Below are positions 17,022 to 26,308 of a stretch of DNA of 64,000 bases, in pieces. Numbering within the stretch: the first letter of the stretch is position 1; each line of letters opens with the position of its first letter. The DNA lies in NCBI RefSeq assembly GCF_024124545.1, contig NZ_JAMXSF010000004.1, positions 62,001 through 126,000 of the forward strand. The letters run 5' to 3'. The stretch is from Pseudoalteromonas sp. XMcav2-N (GTDB taxonomy: Bacteria > Pseudomonadota > Gammaproteobacteria > Enterobacterales > Alteromonadaceae). Made by a program: the position numbers and the translations under genes. The notes below the pieces were generated by a model that worked only from the letters and a program-made list of their open reading frames with translations, ran no database searches and had not been told where the DNA came from.

Positions 17022-17894
17022 TCACTTCTTAATGAAAAAGGCAATGGGAACAGCCATTGTGATAGGGTTGCCCTCAACACTCCCCGGCGGTACTGGTAAT
17101 GGCGCTGCTCTGTTGACCAGCGCGACAGCTTCATCATCCAGGGCGGCAATGCCACTAGCCCGATACAGGCTGACACTGAGCACGTTTCCCTGTCTGTCGA
17201 TACTGAACTTGACCCAGGGCGCACCCTGTTGTGCACGAATTTTGGCACTGCGAGGGTAACGCTTCTTTCGTTCCAGGTGTGCCTGTACCTGGCCCCGCCA
17301 CTGCATTTCAGCCTGCATATGGCTATTATTTTGCGTACCCTGCTGCTTAGCTGAGGTGTTCTGGCTGGCCTGGGCTTGTGCACTGGCCGGACTGCTTTTG
17401 GCACTATTATGGCTACTTTGAGTATCGCGCGGGGTATCTGGTTTTGCTGGTTCTGGTTCCTTTTGAACTTTCGACAGCGCTTTTTTTGGCGGCTTTGGTG
17501 CAGGCTTAGTGTCTGGCTGTTTCTGCTCTTTTGGCTTTTCCTTTGGTTTTGCTAATTTGACAGGAGATTCCGCGGACTCATTGGGTTTGACCTGAGTATC
17601 CGGCTGTGGTTGAACTTCTGGTTGTGGCTCAGTTTGTGTCGGCTGTACAGCTTTGGACTCTTCCTGCTGAGGGCCTTGTAATTCCTGGTTTTGCACCTGA
17701 GTTGATGCCGAAACAATACTAACCTCAAAAGTCTTTGGGCTTGATGCGGGAGGTGGTATCAGTTTAGTCGGAGCGTGCCACAATAGCGCCAGGGCAATGA
17801 ACAGATGCAGTATCAATGCAGCTGCAATGGCAAACACCCACTTTCTGCGTTGTTGAGTATGCTGTGCGTAACTAGGACCTGCGAGCAGACTCAT
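17022..17894 (-). CDS. tonB: energy transducer TonB
   Basis: A 290-aa TonB protein. One N-terminal transmembrane anchor (WVFAIAAALILHLFIALALLW) is followed by a long Pro/Lys/Gln-rich periplasm-spanning region (residues about 55-200) and the C-terminal TonB domain, which contains RYPRSAKIRAQQG and ends in the VPIAFFIKK strand. It passes proton-motive energy from ExbB/ExbD to outer-membrane receptors. Its ATG overlaps the exbD stop by 4 nt. The divergent receptor at 21044 is the probable client. Confidence 0.93.
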   Translation of the reverse strand: MSLLAGPSYAQHTQQRRKWVFAIAAALILHLFIALALLWHAPTKLIPPPASSPKTFEVSIVSASTQVQNQELQGPQQEESKAVQPTQTEPQPEVQPQPDTQVKPNESAESPVKLAKPKEKPKEQKQPDTKPAPKPPKKALSKVQKEPEPAKPDTPRDTQSSHNSAKSSPASAQAQASQNTSAKQQGTQNNSHMQAEMQWRGQVQAHLERKKRYPRSAKIRAQQGAPWVKFSIDRQGNVLSVSLYRASGIAALDDEAVALVNRAAPLPVPPGSVEGNPITMAVPIAFFIKK

Positions 17895-18322
17895 GGGTTT
17901 TGATCTACCTGCTCTTCACCCATCAGGGCGATTTTACTATAGCCAGCCTCAGCCAGTTGATTCATTAGTGCAATAAAGTCGCCATAGGGGACTGTGGTAT
18001 CAGCACGTAATAAAATACTTTTGTTAACATCGACGCCTTGGTTTTTCAGTGTTTCAGCCAATGCACTACGCACAACAGGGGTCTCTTCTCCCAGTGTCAA
18101 AGACAAGTCTTTTTGCAGTGTAAGATATATCGGTTTTTCGTCCTGTGGTGTTGGCTCGCCGGTAACTGCGGGCAGGTTGACTGGCACATTGACTGTGGCT
18201 AATGGCGCTGCCACCATAAAAATGATTAGCAGTACCAGCATCACATCAATAAATGGCGTTACATTGATTTCGTGCTGCTCATCGGGTACTGCCGGGTTTT
18301 TATTGCCGCTCGAAAAAGCCAT
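17891..18322 (-). CDS. exbD: biopolymer transport protein ExbD
   Basis: A 143-aa protein with one transmembrane helix holding the proton-path aspartate in INVTPFIDVMLVLLIIFMVAAP, then a periplasmic domain. It is the second gene of exbB-exbD-tonB; its ATG shares one base with the exbB stop (TAATG), and its stop overlaps tonB. Confidence 0.95.
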   Translation of the reverse strand: MAFSSGNKNPAVPDEQHEINVTPFIDVMLVLLIIFMVAAPLATVNVPVNLPAVTGEPTPQDEKPIYLTLQKDLSLTLGEETPVVRSALAETLKNQGVDVNKSILLRADTTVPYGDFIALMNQLAEAGYSKIALMGEEQVDQNP

Positions 18323-19161
18323 TAGCTCGCCGCCTTTAGGTTAGTTTGCTGATCCTGCGCGGTTATATTAAGCTCTTCGGACATCGCTCTGGCTTGAGGG
18401 TGAGTCCGATCCAGATCTCGACTGATAAGCACCATTACTGCGGTGACAATGTCGGCGGTTTGAGCGCTATAATGGGCGATGGCGCGAGAAAAATGGTTGT
18501 AAATCACTACGGCTGGAATAGCGGCAACAAGGCCTATTGCTGTGGCCAGCAAAGCCTCGGCAATGCCCGGAGCAACAACAGCCAGGTTGGTAGTCTGAGT
18601 CTCTGCGATACCGATAAAGCTGTTCATGATCCCCCAAACGGTGCCAAATAACCCGACGAAGGGCGCAACAGAGCCCACTGTCGCCAGCACACCCGTACCC
18701 TGATTCATATTGCTAGAAAGGCTTGTTTGTACGCGTTCCAGTCGTGCTATTATCCGTTCCTTGAGGCCGTCATCCGACACCACACCAGCACCAGATAGTT
18801 CGAGCTCATGCTTGGTAGCTGCCATCAGTAACATGACTTCGTGATCTATGTGCTCTGCGGCCTTATCAGCGTCTTTGAAGCTCTGACTGTTGACGAGTTT
18901 GGTTAACAATGTACTCGCATGGCTTGTGGCTTTATTCAGTTGCAGCGTTTTGAGTAACCAAATACCCCAGGTTGCAACGGACGCCAGTACAAGTCCTATC
19001 ATTACACTTTTAACAACAAAGTCGGCAGCCATATACATGCCCCAGGGGGATAAATCATGGCCGGCAAAGGCGCTGTCTGTGCTATTTGCCAGCGCAAAAC
19101 CCGGTAAAAACATGCAGGCAAAAAGAGTGAACATAAAACCTTGTATCGGGCGAAGAGACAT
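18322..19161 (-). CDS. exbB: MotA/TolQ/ExbB proton channel protein ExbB
   Basis: A 279-aa protein starting at MSLRPIQG, preceded by CAGGAGC; the open frame extends to 19266 but without a better start. An N-terminal hydrophobic segment (FMFTLFACMFLPGFALA) resembles a signal sequence, as in long ExbB proteins. Three membrane helices follow, with the family core GSVAPFVGLFGTVWGIMNSF and a C-terminal AIPAVVIYNHF segment. With ExbD it energises TonB. The divergent ECF sigma gene and a Fur-like site lie upstream. Confidence 0.93.
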   Translation of the reverse strand: MSLRPIQGFMFTLFACMFLPGFALANSTDSAFAGHDLSPWGMYMAADFVVKSVMIGLVLASVATWGIWLLKTLQLNKATSHASTLLTKLVNSQSFKDADKAAEHIDHEVMLLMAATKHELELSGAGVVSDDGLKERIIARLERVQTSLSSNMNQGTGVLATVGSVAPFVGLFGTVWGIMNSFIGIAETQTTNLAVVAPGIAEALLATAIGLVAAIPAVVIYNHFSRAIAHYSAQTADIVTAVMVLISRDLDRTHPQARAMSEELNITAQDQQTNLKAAS

Positions 19162-19244
19162 GGACAGCTCCTGAATAACTAGAATATTGGTTAATAGAAT
19201 CAAAATATTAAATCTTTTATATGAAAAGTGCTGCTCCATAGCGG

Positions 19245-19260
19245 GCGATAAATTTATCGC
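19245..19260. promoter_or_regulatory. 16-bp perfect palindrome upstream of exbB
   Basis: GCGATAAATTTATCGC is a perfect palindrome about 85 nt before the exbB start. It does not match Fur, Zur or the GntR operator in this window. It could be an operator for another regulator; no function is claimed. Confidence 0.4.
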
Positions 19261-19352
19261 TTCCACTAATATTAGACGGCTGAAAACGCTAAACCCGTAA
19301 AATAAAAACGAAAAAAGTTATCAGAATAATTTATCAAAAATTACGCTTTAAA

Positions 19353-19367
19353 TGAGATTGAATATCA
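19353..19367. promoter_or_regulatory. Fur-like box in the exbB / ECF sigma intergenic region
   Basis: TGAGATTGAATATCA matches the 7-1-7 Fur core TGATAATnATTATCA at 11 of 14 fixed positions. It lies between the divergent exbB and ECF sigma genes and could control either or both. Confidence 0.6.
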
Positions 19368-19412
19368 TTTACACTTTTGCGCTTTCCAGAACATAGTCCG
19401 AGAGAAAACGCT

Positions 19413-19922
19413 TTGTCCAGTAACACTTCAAACAGTCTTGATAGCTTATACCAGGAGCATTATGCGTGGCTGGTAAAGTGGATTTCGCGCCGTACACAAA
19501 ACTGGGGAGATGCCCAGGATGTAGCGCAGGATACCTTTGTAAAATTACTGGGACGCCCAGATAAACTGGAAAACGTAAAAAGTACTAAAGCCTGGCTTGC
19601 AAAAATTGCAGATAATCTGGTTATCGATAAAGTGCGTCGTGAGATCCTGGAAAAAAATTATCTGACCATGCTGGCAAATATGCCAGAGGCACACACGCCT
19701 TCTGCCGAACAGAAGTGGGAAACATTGGAGTTACTTGAGCAGGTAGACCGATTATTGAATGGTCTCAAGCCAAAAGAAAAGTTGGCTTTTTTGTTGGTGC
19801 GCCTAGAGGGGATGGCGTATAAAGACGTGGCAGCTCAGCTGGAAGTGAGCTTGTCTTCAGCTGAAAAGTACGTGGCAAAAGCAATGATGGCTTGCTATGT
19901 CAATATGTATGGCCTGGAATGA
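19413..19922 (+). CDS. ECF sigma factor, FecI type
   Basis: A 169-aa sigma-70 family protein of the extracytoplasmic type. Region 2 covers LDSLYQEHYAWLVKWISRRTQNWGDAQDVAQDTFVKLL and region 4 covers KPKEKLAFLLVRLEGMAYKDVAAQLEVS. No ATG fits: I prefer the TTG at 19413 (GAGAG about 8 nt upstream) over the TTG at 19377, which would fall almost in the Fur-like site. With the following FecR and the STN-type receptor it forms a cell-surface signalling trio. Confidence 0.85.
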   Translation: MSSNTSNSLDSLYQEHYAWLVKWISRRTQNWGDAQDVAQDTFVKLLGRPDKLENVKSTKAWLAKIADNLVIDKVRREILEKNYLTMLANMPEAHTPSAEQKWETLELLEQVDRLLNGLKPKEKLAFLLVRLEGMAYKDVAAQLEVSLSSAEKYVAKAMMACYVNMYGLE

Positions 19923-19932
19923 GAAGACCGCT

Positions 19933-20919
19933 ATGCTTGAATCATCACATACATCTTTAAGCATCTCTGAAGAAGTGGTGCGTCAGGCAATCGCCTGGCG
20001 AGTACGTTTGGAATCACGCGGGCAGGACGGTGACATAGTACGGGCATGTGAGCAATGGCGGCAAGCTGAGCCAGAACATGAACAGGCCTGGCAAAGGCTC
20101 TGTATGCTCGATGCCACGTTTAATAAAGTGACTGACTCGTCCACTGAGTTGGTCAAGCAAACCATTATCAATACCGATAGTGAAGTGAAGCTCAGGGGAC
20201 GCAGGCAAGCTATCAAAACGTTGGGCGGTTCAGCCTTTGCACTGGCTAGTGTCAGCTGGTTGTCGTATGAACAAGGCTTATTAGACCCAATCTATACAGA
20301 TCACTCCACCCGTGGAGAAAAAGCGCATGTGGCGTTGGCCGACAATAGCCAATTGTGGCTCAATCAGCATAGTAGTGTCAGCGTTGATTACAGCGACACC
20401 TGGCGCCGTATCGAAGTACCGCGTGGAGAAATACACCTTAGCGCAGCAAAAGATAAGCGACCGTTCGAAGTACATTCTAGTCATGGAGTGTTGAGCACCT
20501 TATGGGCGCAATTTAATTTGCGTGAGGGCAAAGATGCCTCCGTCATTCAGGTTGATGAAGGTGAGGTATGGATTGCAGCGAATAGTGGTTACGCACAGCG
20601 TGTAAAAGCAGGTGAAGTTGTGCAGTTTAGTCAGTATGACACTGATCAGCTTGTTGCAGAGATGTTTGATTACAGCGCCTGGGTAAATGGTTTTTTATCA
20701 GTGCGTGATATCCCATTGCAGCAATTACTCAGTGAACTGGGGCGCTACCGTACAGGTATACTGCGAAGCGATCCGAAACTGGCAAAGCACCCGATATCAG
20801 GTGTTTTTCAGCTGAATGACCATGATCTTATCTTGAAAACACTCGCACATACCCTAGGTGCAGAGCTTCAATATCGAACCCGTTTCTGGGTTCAACTTTC
20901 TTTAAAAGCAAACGCTTAA
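19933..20919 (+). CDS. FecR family anti-sigma / sigma regulator
   Basis: A 328-aa protein starting at MLESSHTSL (GAGAAG about 6 nt upstream), 10 nt after the sigma gene. The N-terminal cytosolic part (AIAWRVRLESRG...CEQWRQAEPEHEQAWQRL) is the DUF4880 anti-sigma type, followed by a single membrane segment near residues 95-115 (IKTLGGSAFALASVSWL) and the periplasmic FecR domain (GEKAHVALADNSQLWLNQHS). It passes the signal from the receptor STN domain to the sigma factor. Confidence 0.9.
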   Translation: MLESSHTSLSISEEVVRQAIAWRVRLESRGQDGDIVRACEQWRQAEPEHEQAWQRLCMLDATFNKVTDSSTELVKQTIINTDSEVKLRGRRQAIKTLGGSAFALASVSWLSYEQGLLDPIYTDHSTRGEKAHVALADNSQLWLNQHSSVSVDYSDTWRRIEVPRGEIHLSAAKDKRPFEVHSSHGVLSTLWAQFNLREGKDASVIQVDEGEVWIAANSGYAQRVKAGEVVQFSQYDTDQLVAEMFDYSAWVNGFLSVRDIPLQQLLSELGRYRTGILRSDPKLAKHPISGVFQLNDHDLILKTLAHTLGAELQYRTRFWVQLSLKANA

Positions 20920-20959
20920 GTTCACTTACCTCAGTTAGCTCCAGACTCAATTGAAGTAA

Positions 20960-20974
20960 TGAGAATAAATTTCA
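20960..20974. promoter_or_regulatory. Fur-like box upstream of the STN receptor
   Basis: TGAGAATAAATTTCA matches the Fur core TGATAATnATTATCA at 11 of 14 fixed positions. It lies in the 124-nt gap between fecR and the receptor, suggesting a separate iron-responsive promoter for the receptor. Confidence 0.55.
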
Positions 20975-21043
20975 TTTTCTTTTACGGGTTTGGGACCGCT
21001 ATTCGGCTCAGTATATGAGAAACAAATTACGGAACCTAGTTTA

Positions 21044-23740
21044 ATGCACAATCGCACGTCTTTACCTTTTATCCCAACTGTATTGGCCGCAGTCCTGAGC
21101 TGTGTTGGTTTACCTGCCATGGCAAACGAAACCAATATGCTGCCACAAACAGTCGAGTTCCGTCTGCCTGCTGGTAAGCTGGGTGATGTGCTGAACATAT
21201 ATTCGCGTCAGGCTCGGGTGACCTTATCGTTTGAAGAGCAGCTAGTTGAAGGCGTAACAGTACCTGCGATTTCAGGTCAGTTTGACAGTCAGACCATGTT
21301 GCTGACTTTGCTGAGCAATACCAATTTACAGGCCATTCCTGTTGGGGCGGGTGCTTGGGTCATACAGCCTAAATCCACCGAGGGTGTTGTCACCCTAGAT
21401 ACCATCCAGGTTGAAACACGCAGTGACAGTGCCAAAGCCAAAACTTATCAGACCTCAGCATCCGTGAATGTCGTTACAAAAGAGAATATTGAACGCTTTC
21501 GCGGTACCAGTGTGGGGGATGTTTTCCAGGGTATCCCCGGTGTCTTAGTCAGCGAAAATCGTAACTCGGGTGGTCTGGATATTAATATTCGTGGTATGCA
21601 AGGGCAAGGTCGGGTACCGGTTGTGATCGATGGTAGTCGTCAGGAAACAACTGTTTATCGGGGATATTCTGGCGTTTCAAGCCGCAGTTATATCGACCCG
21701 GATCTGATTGGTAACATGCAGATCAACAAAGGCCCTACGATGAGTGCATCGGGTACTGGAGCTACCGGTGGTGTTGTAAATGTTAAAACACTAAGAGCTG
21801 AGGATATTGTAGCCGAGGGAAAGTTAAGTGGTTATAGGGTGCGTCTTAGTGGCATAGGAAATAGCACCGAAGCTCCTGAACCTGGTACATATGCCGGCTA
21901 CTATCTACCGCGTAATGCTTATCGCTCGGATTGCCGTTTTTCGGAATATTGTGAAGAAAAGTATTTAATGCCCGAACGTTTTGCACCGGAAGAGGGCATG
22001 GATCGTCCGTCTCTGTTTGATTTTTCCAGCTATGCCATGAGCCTGGCTGGCGCACAGCGGTTTGAGTGGGGTGATGTGCTGATGGCATATGCACATCGCA
22101 AACAGGGTAACTACTATGCAGGTACAAACGGGCCTGCACCCTCGTTGCACTATAGTGAGCCCCAAAAGCAGGCTTGGTATACCGAAACTGAAGTAGCAAT
22201 GGAGGGGGTGTCACGCTTTCGAGCGAGTGAGCGTATTCCCAATACCAATTTTGCAAGTACCTCATGGCTACTTAGTACCACATTGGTATTACCACACGAC
22301 CAAAGCCTGGAGTTGAGCTACATTCGCTACGATAGTGAATATGGTGAAATGATGCCGTCGCAGATACAGTCATTTGGACACGCTCGACAGTGGTTGAATA
22401 GTGAAGTGCTGAATCAGACCTATACCATCTCATATGGCTGGCAACCAGTGGAACTGGATGGTATCGATTTGGAGGCAAACTTGTGGCACACAGATACTGT
22501 AACAGATTTGAACACGCCTGGCGTTGGGTCGATTGAGCTGGAATCAAACACGGCGCGTACCGATGCATATCAACGTTGGGGGGCGGATGTCTCAAATACG
22601 ATGCGCTTCTACCCAAAAGGTGAGTTGAAGTGGTCTTACGGTATTGCCGGCCAGTGGGAGGATATGGATACAGATACGCCGACAGACAGTGGGTTTTATG
22701 CTGGTTCCAGAAGTGGCTGGCGGGATGAATATAGCGCATTTACCAATGTGCTCTGGCAGCCTTGGCAGGCCTGGACCTTTGAGGCCGGCCTGCGATATAC
22801 CCGCTTTACGTCGAAAGACAATAACCCATTGCCATTGAGCACCGATGATCCGGCCTGTGTAAGTGATGGTACTGGAGGATGTGAGGCTGTTTACTATCGT
22901 AATGAACACTCGGGCGGTGCACCTGTGTTCGCAGTTACGTGGGGATTTGCCAAACATACCCAACTATACGTACGTCATGCCAAAGCACTACGCATGCCGA
23001 GTTTATTTGAAAACACCTCTGGCTGGTCTGTGAGCCCGACATTGGATGTCGCTGTTAAACCCGAGCGTGCACTGAACCGCGAGCTAGGGATTAACTATTT
23101 CAATGAGAGTGCTTTCAAATGGGGGCATCAGGTTGGCGCCAAGTTGGCGGTGTTTAATAACCATGTTGATGATTATCTGACTCGTACTCGAGCTAATGCA
23201 TGGGAGCAATCTCAGGGTTTGCAGGGCTATTTCCGATTGCGCAATATTGACAGTCTGACACTCAATGGAATGGAGGCGAACCTTAGCTATGATGCCAGAA
23301 CCTGGCTGGTTGAATTAAATGGAACCCATTACAGCAAAATTGAAGTATGTAATGTTGCCAGCTACGTACGCTACTACTGCAACGACTGGGGCCTGCCTGA
23401 AAGCTATGTCAATAACATGATACCGCCAAACTGGCATGCCAGCCTGAATCTTGGTTTGCGACTGATGGGAGAAAAGTTGGAGTTAGGTTTGCGTGGTACG
23501 CTAATGGGCAAACGGAACTCTGTACCTGCAAACAATGCGAACCCCGGTTTTATCAAGCCTGTAGAGTGGCACAGCTATCGCCTTATTGATTTTTATTCTC
23601 GCTACAAATTTAACGACATGGTCGCAGTGGACCTGACCATAGACAATATCACGGATCGTTACTACCTCGATGCTTTGAGCCTCGGCTTAGTACCAGCTCC
23701 AGGCAGAACTGCAAAACTCAGCTTAACCCTCGAGTTTTAA
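21044..23740 (+). CDS. TonB-dependent transducer with STN domain, probable heme or hemophore receptor
   Basis: An 898-aa outer-membrane receptor starting at MHNRTSLPF with a signal peptide ending AMA; the longer frame opens at a TTG in the Fur-like region. An STN signalling domain (about 30-100, FRLPAGKLGDVLNIYSRQ) is followed by a plug (SVNVVTKENIERFRGTSVGDVFQGIPGV) and a 22-strand barrel ending in a terminal Phe. Barrel features such as YVRHAKALRMPSLFENTSGW resemble heme/hemophore receptors of the HasR type. Gene order sigma-fecR-receptor plus heme oxygenase and tonB on the other strand supports heme; a siderophore remains possible. No hasA-like gene follows. Confidence 0.88.
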   Translation: MHNRTSLPFIPTVLAAVLSCVGLPAMANETNMLPQTVEFRLPAGKLGDVLNIYSRQARVTLSFEEQLVEGVTVPAISGQFDSQTMLLTLLSNTNLQAIPVGAGAWVIQPKSTEGVVTLDTIQVETRSDSAKAKTYQTSASVNVVTKENIERFRGTSVGDVFQGIPGVLVSENRNSGGLDINIRGMQGQGRVPVVIDGSRQETTVYRGYSGVSSRSYIDPDLIGNMQINKGPTMSASGTGATGGVVNVKTLRAEDIVAEGKLSGYRVRLSGIGNSTEAPEPGTYAGYYLPRNAYRSDCRFSEYCEEKYLMPERFAPEEGMDRPSLFDFSSYAMSLAGAQRFEWGDVLMAYAHRKQGNYYAGTNGPAPSLHYSEPQKQAWYTETEVAMEGVSRFRASERIPNTNFASTSWLLSTTLVLPHDQSLELSYIRYDSEYGEMMPSQIQSFGHARQWLNSEVLNQTYTISYGWQPVELDGIDLEANLWHTDTVTDLNTPGVGSIELESNTARTDAYQRWGADVSNTMRFYPKGELKWSYGIAGQWEDMDTDTPTDSGFYAGSRSGWRDEYSAFTNVLWQPWQAWTFEAGLRYTRFTSKDNNPLPLSTDDPACVSDGTGGCEAVYYRNEHSGGAPVFAVTWGFAKHTQLYVRHAKALRMPSLFENTSGWSVSPTLDVAVKPERALNRELGINYFNESAFKWGHQVGAKLAVFNNHVDDYLTRTRANAWEQSQGLQGYFRLRNIDSLTLNGMEANLSYDARTWLVELNGTHYSKIEVCNVASYVRYYCNDWGLPESYVNNMIPPNWHASLNLGLRLMGEKLELGLRGTLMGKRNSVPANNANPGFIKPVEWHSYRLIDFYSRYKFNDMVAVDLTIDNITDRYYLDALSLGLVPAPGRTAKLSLTLEF

Positions 23741-23769
23741 ACTCTTTAATCCTGACAACGGAGACATAT

Positions 23770-26223
23770 ATGAATCGCGCACTCAGTATTCTGGCTGCAT
23801 TAGGGGTATCTGTTACCTTGACCGCCTGTGGCGGCAGCTCTGAAAACACTCAAACCACAACGCCATCAACGCAGAGGGGCAATGTTGCGAAACCGGTTGC
23901 AACCATCACGACAACATCAGCGAGTGAGAACATCTTTTCCGTTGAGGAAGGTGCCGTCAAAGTGCAATTAAGCGGTTCGCAAAGCTCAGGTGCCGAAAAT
24001 AGTACCTTAACCTATGATTGGCAAATCACGACATTACCAGCCTTTAGTAAGGCTACTCTGAGTAGTAAAGATAGTGTGAATACTGAGTTTGAAGCAGAAC
24101 TGCCGGGTGACTATGTGATCACGTTAGTGGTCAGCGACGGTGAGGTGAGCAGCGAAGTGAGCAAAGTTCAGTTTGAGGCAACCAGTAAAAAGCCGGTTGC
24201 GGTAGTGCCAAAAACACATTACCAGGTCCCTCTGGGCACTTATTCACTGGATCTGGATGCCAGCAATAGTATCTTGCCAACAGGTTCAGAAGGTGAGCTA
24301 ACCTATACATGGAAACTACTCGAAAAACCAGCCGATAGCGCGGGTAAGTTAAACAATGCAGGCAGCGATGTTGCGTCAATTGAGCTGGATGTGACCGGTG
24401 ATTATAAAATGCAGTTGGTGGCTAGCTTGGGCGACAACAATAGTGAGCCAGTTGATATTGTGGTAAGCGTTGAAGCTGCAAATGTGGCACCTGTGGCTAA
24501 GGTAGAGGATGTGACTGTTACTTTGGGTCAGACTGTGGTTTTGGATGCACATGAAAGCTACGATGCGGAAGGCAAGCCATTACAATATCGCTGGCAATGG
24601 CCATCAAGAGCTGTTGAACCGAGCAATGCTCCTGTACCTGAACTGACTGGTGATAAAACCAGTGCTGTGAGCTTTACACCGGTTGCAGCCGGGGAATACA
24701 CCATGACCTTGTTTGTTTTCGATGGTGACCGAAAGAGTGATCTGACGGAAGTTAAAGTGACGGTTGAAGCCAATCCTAATGCACAGACTAATGCCGCCCC
24801 TGTGGGTGAACTACAGGCGACAGGTTACTTCCCATCTTACAGCATTGGTGAGCAAGAGTTAGGCCTGAGAGCCGAGTTTAACTTTGTTGGCTACGATCCT
24901 GAAAACGATGATATGCAAATTGTGGATGCCCAGCTGATCACAAAACCTCAGGGAAGCACCGCAGAATTGGTCGACATTGGGTCTTGGAAGCCACTGGGTA
25001 AAAAGATCCAAAAACTCGATGTTGTGGGTGATTACATTGTCCGCATGACGGTATCTGATGGTGTTAATGAGGTGACACAGGAAGCCAAAATGGTGGCCAA
25101 GATTGGCAATGTAAATGGCCAACCTTCTACACGTAGTGTTGATGCTCAGGCGAAGTCTGTGATTGTCGGTAATGATCTGGTCTTCGACGCTTCCAGCAAT
25201 GATCCTAATGATGACCCTATTACTTTCCACTGGGAGCTGATTGATAAACCAGATGGAAGTAATGCTGTAATTGAGCCAGTTATTGAACCTGAGTCGCAGG
25301 AATATCGCCGTGCTAAGGTGAAGACTGATGTGCCTGGGTCCTATACTGCCCGCTTGATTGTTGAAGATGACCGTGGGCTGCGAGCTAAATCGTATTCACA
25401 GGACAGTGGTTTTGCGAAAGTCTCGAATTCAGTACCAGAGATTAGAACAGTGGTGTGGGCGCGCAACTGGAGTCGATTAAGTGCAGGTGAAGACTACTAT
25501 CAGATCTTGCCATGTATGTCTTTATTGCATCGTCCGGTTGTTGTTGATGCGGATGGTGATGAAGTTTATACCCATGAAGAGCTGATCAGTACGCCAGCCT
25601 CTGGTGGCGAATTTACCAGCTATCCGGACGAAGCAGATTGTCCTGATAGCCGCGGTCAGGTATTCACTAAACCAGGTACTTATGTATTCCGTTATTCGGC
25701 AACTGATCTGATAGATGACGCTGAAGACTACGACTTTGTTGTGAAGGTAGATGCGATGGAAGATGCCAAAGGTGTCCGCCTGCGTAGTCTGAACGAAGAC
25801 AATGAAAGCTTATGGCACCCATTACCATACGAAAATAAACCGCCTTACGCGAGTGACTTCTACGCAAGCTCTAAACCTCATCTGACAGAAGGCGCTGTGC
25901 AGTGGTCATTAACTGCAGTTGATAGTGATTACACGATTGAGAACGTCAAGGTTAGTCACATCAATGGTGGTCTTGCTAGTCTGACTCCTTATTTTGAGGG
26001 GCTGGCCGAAGGCACTGTGATCCCAAAAGGTGGTGATCTGGACTTCCGCACCATCGTACCAGCCGTCCCTTGCGTTCGTACTGAAGACAGAGCTGAAGGG
26101 TTCCACTTCTCTTTCAATATTAAAGAGGTACCTGAAATTACGTATGTATATGAAAGTTGGCGCGCAGCCAGCAATGGTATTTTGAGCGAATGGAAAGAGT
26201 GTGAACCAGGCGAATTGAACTAA
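23770..26223 (+). CDS. large lipoprotein with repeated PKD/Ig-like domains
   Basis: An 817-aa protein with a lipoprotein signal (lipobox LTAC, followed by GGSS). It contains about five PKD/Ig-like units from residue 45 to about 560, each ending in a GDYxxxLxVSDG-like strand (GDYVITLVVSDG, GDYKMQLVASLG, GEYTMTLFVFDG, GDYIVRMTVSDG, GSYTARLIVEDD), and a distinct C-terminal part with cysteines. It begins 29 nt after the receptor gene and precedes a strong terminator, so the two are probably co-transcribed. A surface partner that helps the receptor bind heme-protein is an inference; no known family name fits. Confidence 0.8.
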   Translation: MNRALSILAALGVSVTLTACGGSSENTQTTTPSTQRGNVAKPVATITTTSASENIFSVEEGAVKVQLSGSQSSGAENSTLTYDWQITTLPAFSKATLSSKDSVNTEFEAELPGDYVITLVVSDGEVSSEVSKVQFEATSKKPVAVVPKTHYQVPLGTYSLDLDASNSILPTGSEGELTYTWKLLEKPADSAGKLNNAGSDVASIELDVTGDYKMQLVASLGDNNSEPVDIVVSVEAANVAPVAKVEDVTVTLGQTVVLDAHESYDAEGKPLQYRWQWPSRAVEPSNAPVPELTGDKTSAVSFTPVAAGEYTMTLFVFDGDRKSDLTEVKVTVEANPNAQTNAAPVGELQATGYFPSYSIGEQELGLRAEFNFVGYDPENDDMQIVDAQLITKPQGSTAELVDIGSWKPLGKKIQKLDVVGDYIVRMTVSDGVNEVTQEAKMVAKIGNVNGQPSTRSVDAQAKSVIVGNDLVFDASSNDPNDDPITFHWELIDKPDGSNAVIEPVIEPESQEYRRAKVKTDVPGSYTARLIVEDDRGLRAKSYSQDSGFAKVSNSVPEIRTVVWARNWSRLSAGEDYYQILPCMSLLHRPVVVDADGDEVYTHEELISTPASGGEFTSYPDEADCPDSRGQVFTKPGTYVFRYSATDLIDDAEDYDFVVKVDAMEDAKGVRLRSLNEDNESLWHPLPYENKPPYASDFYASSKPHLTEGAVQWSLTAVDSDYTIENVKVSHINGGLASLTPYFEGLAEGTVIPKGGDLDFRTIVPAVPCVRTEDRAEGFHFSFNIKEVPEITYVYESWRAASNGILSEWKECEPGELN

Positions 26224-26246
26224 ATCATTGAGAGCAAAAGCAAGCC

Positions 26247-26280
26247 AAAGCGCGTTGAGGTAATTTAACGCGCTTTTTTA
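26247..26280 (+). terminator. strong intrinsic terminator of the receptor/lipoprotein unit
   Basis: AAAGCGCGTT and AACGCGCTTT form a 10-bp stem followed by a T-tract, 23 nt after the lipoprotein stop. Confidence 0.9.
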
Positions 26281-26308
26281 TATCTGATAAATATAGAAAG
26301 TAAAGCTG

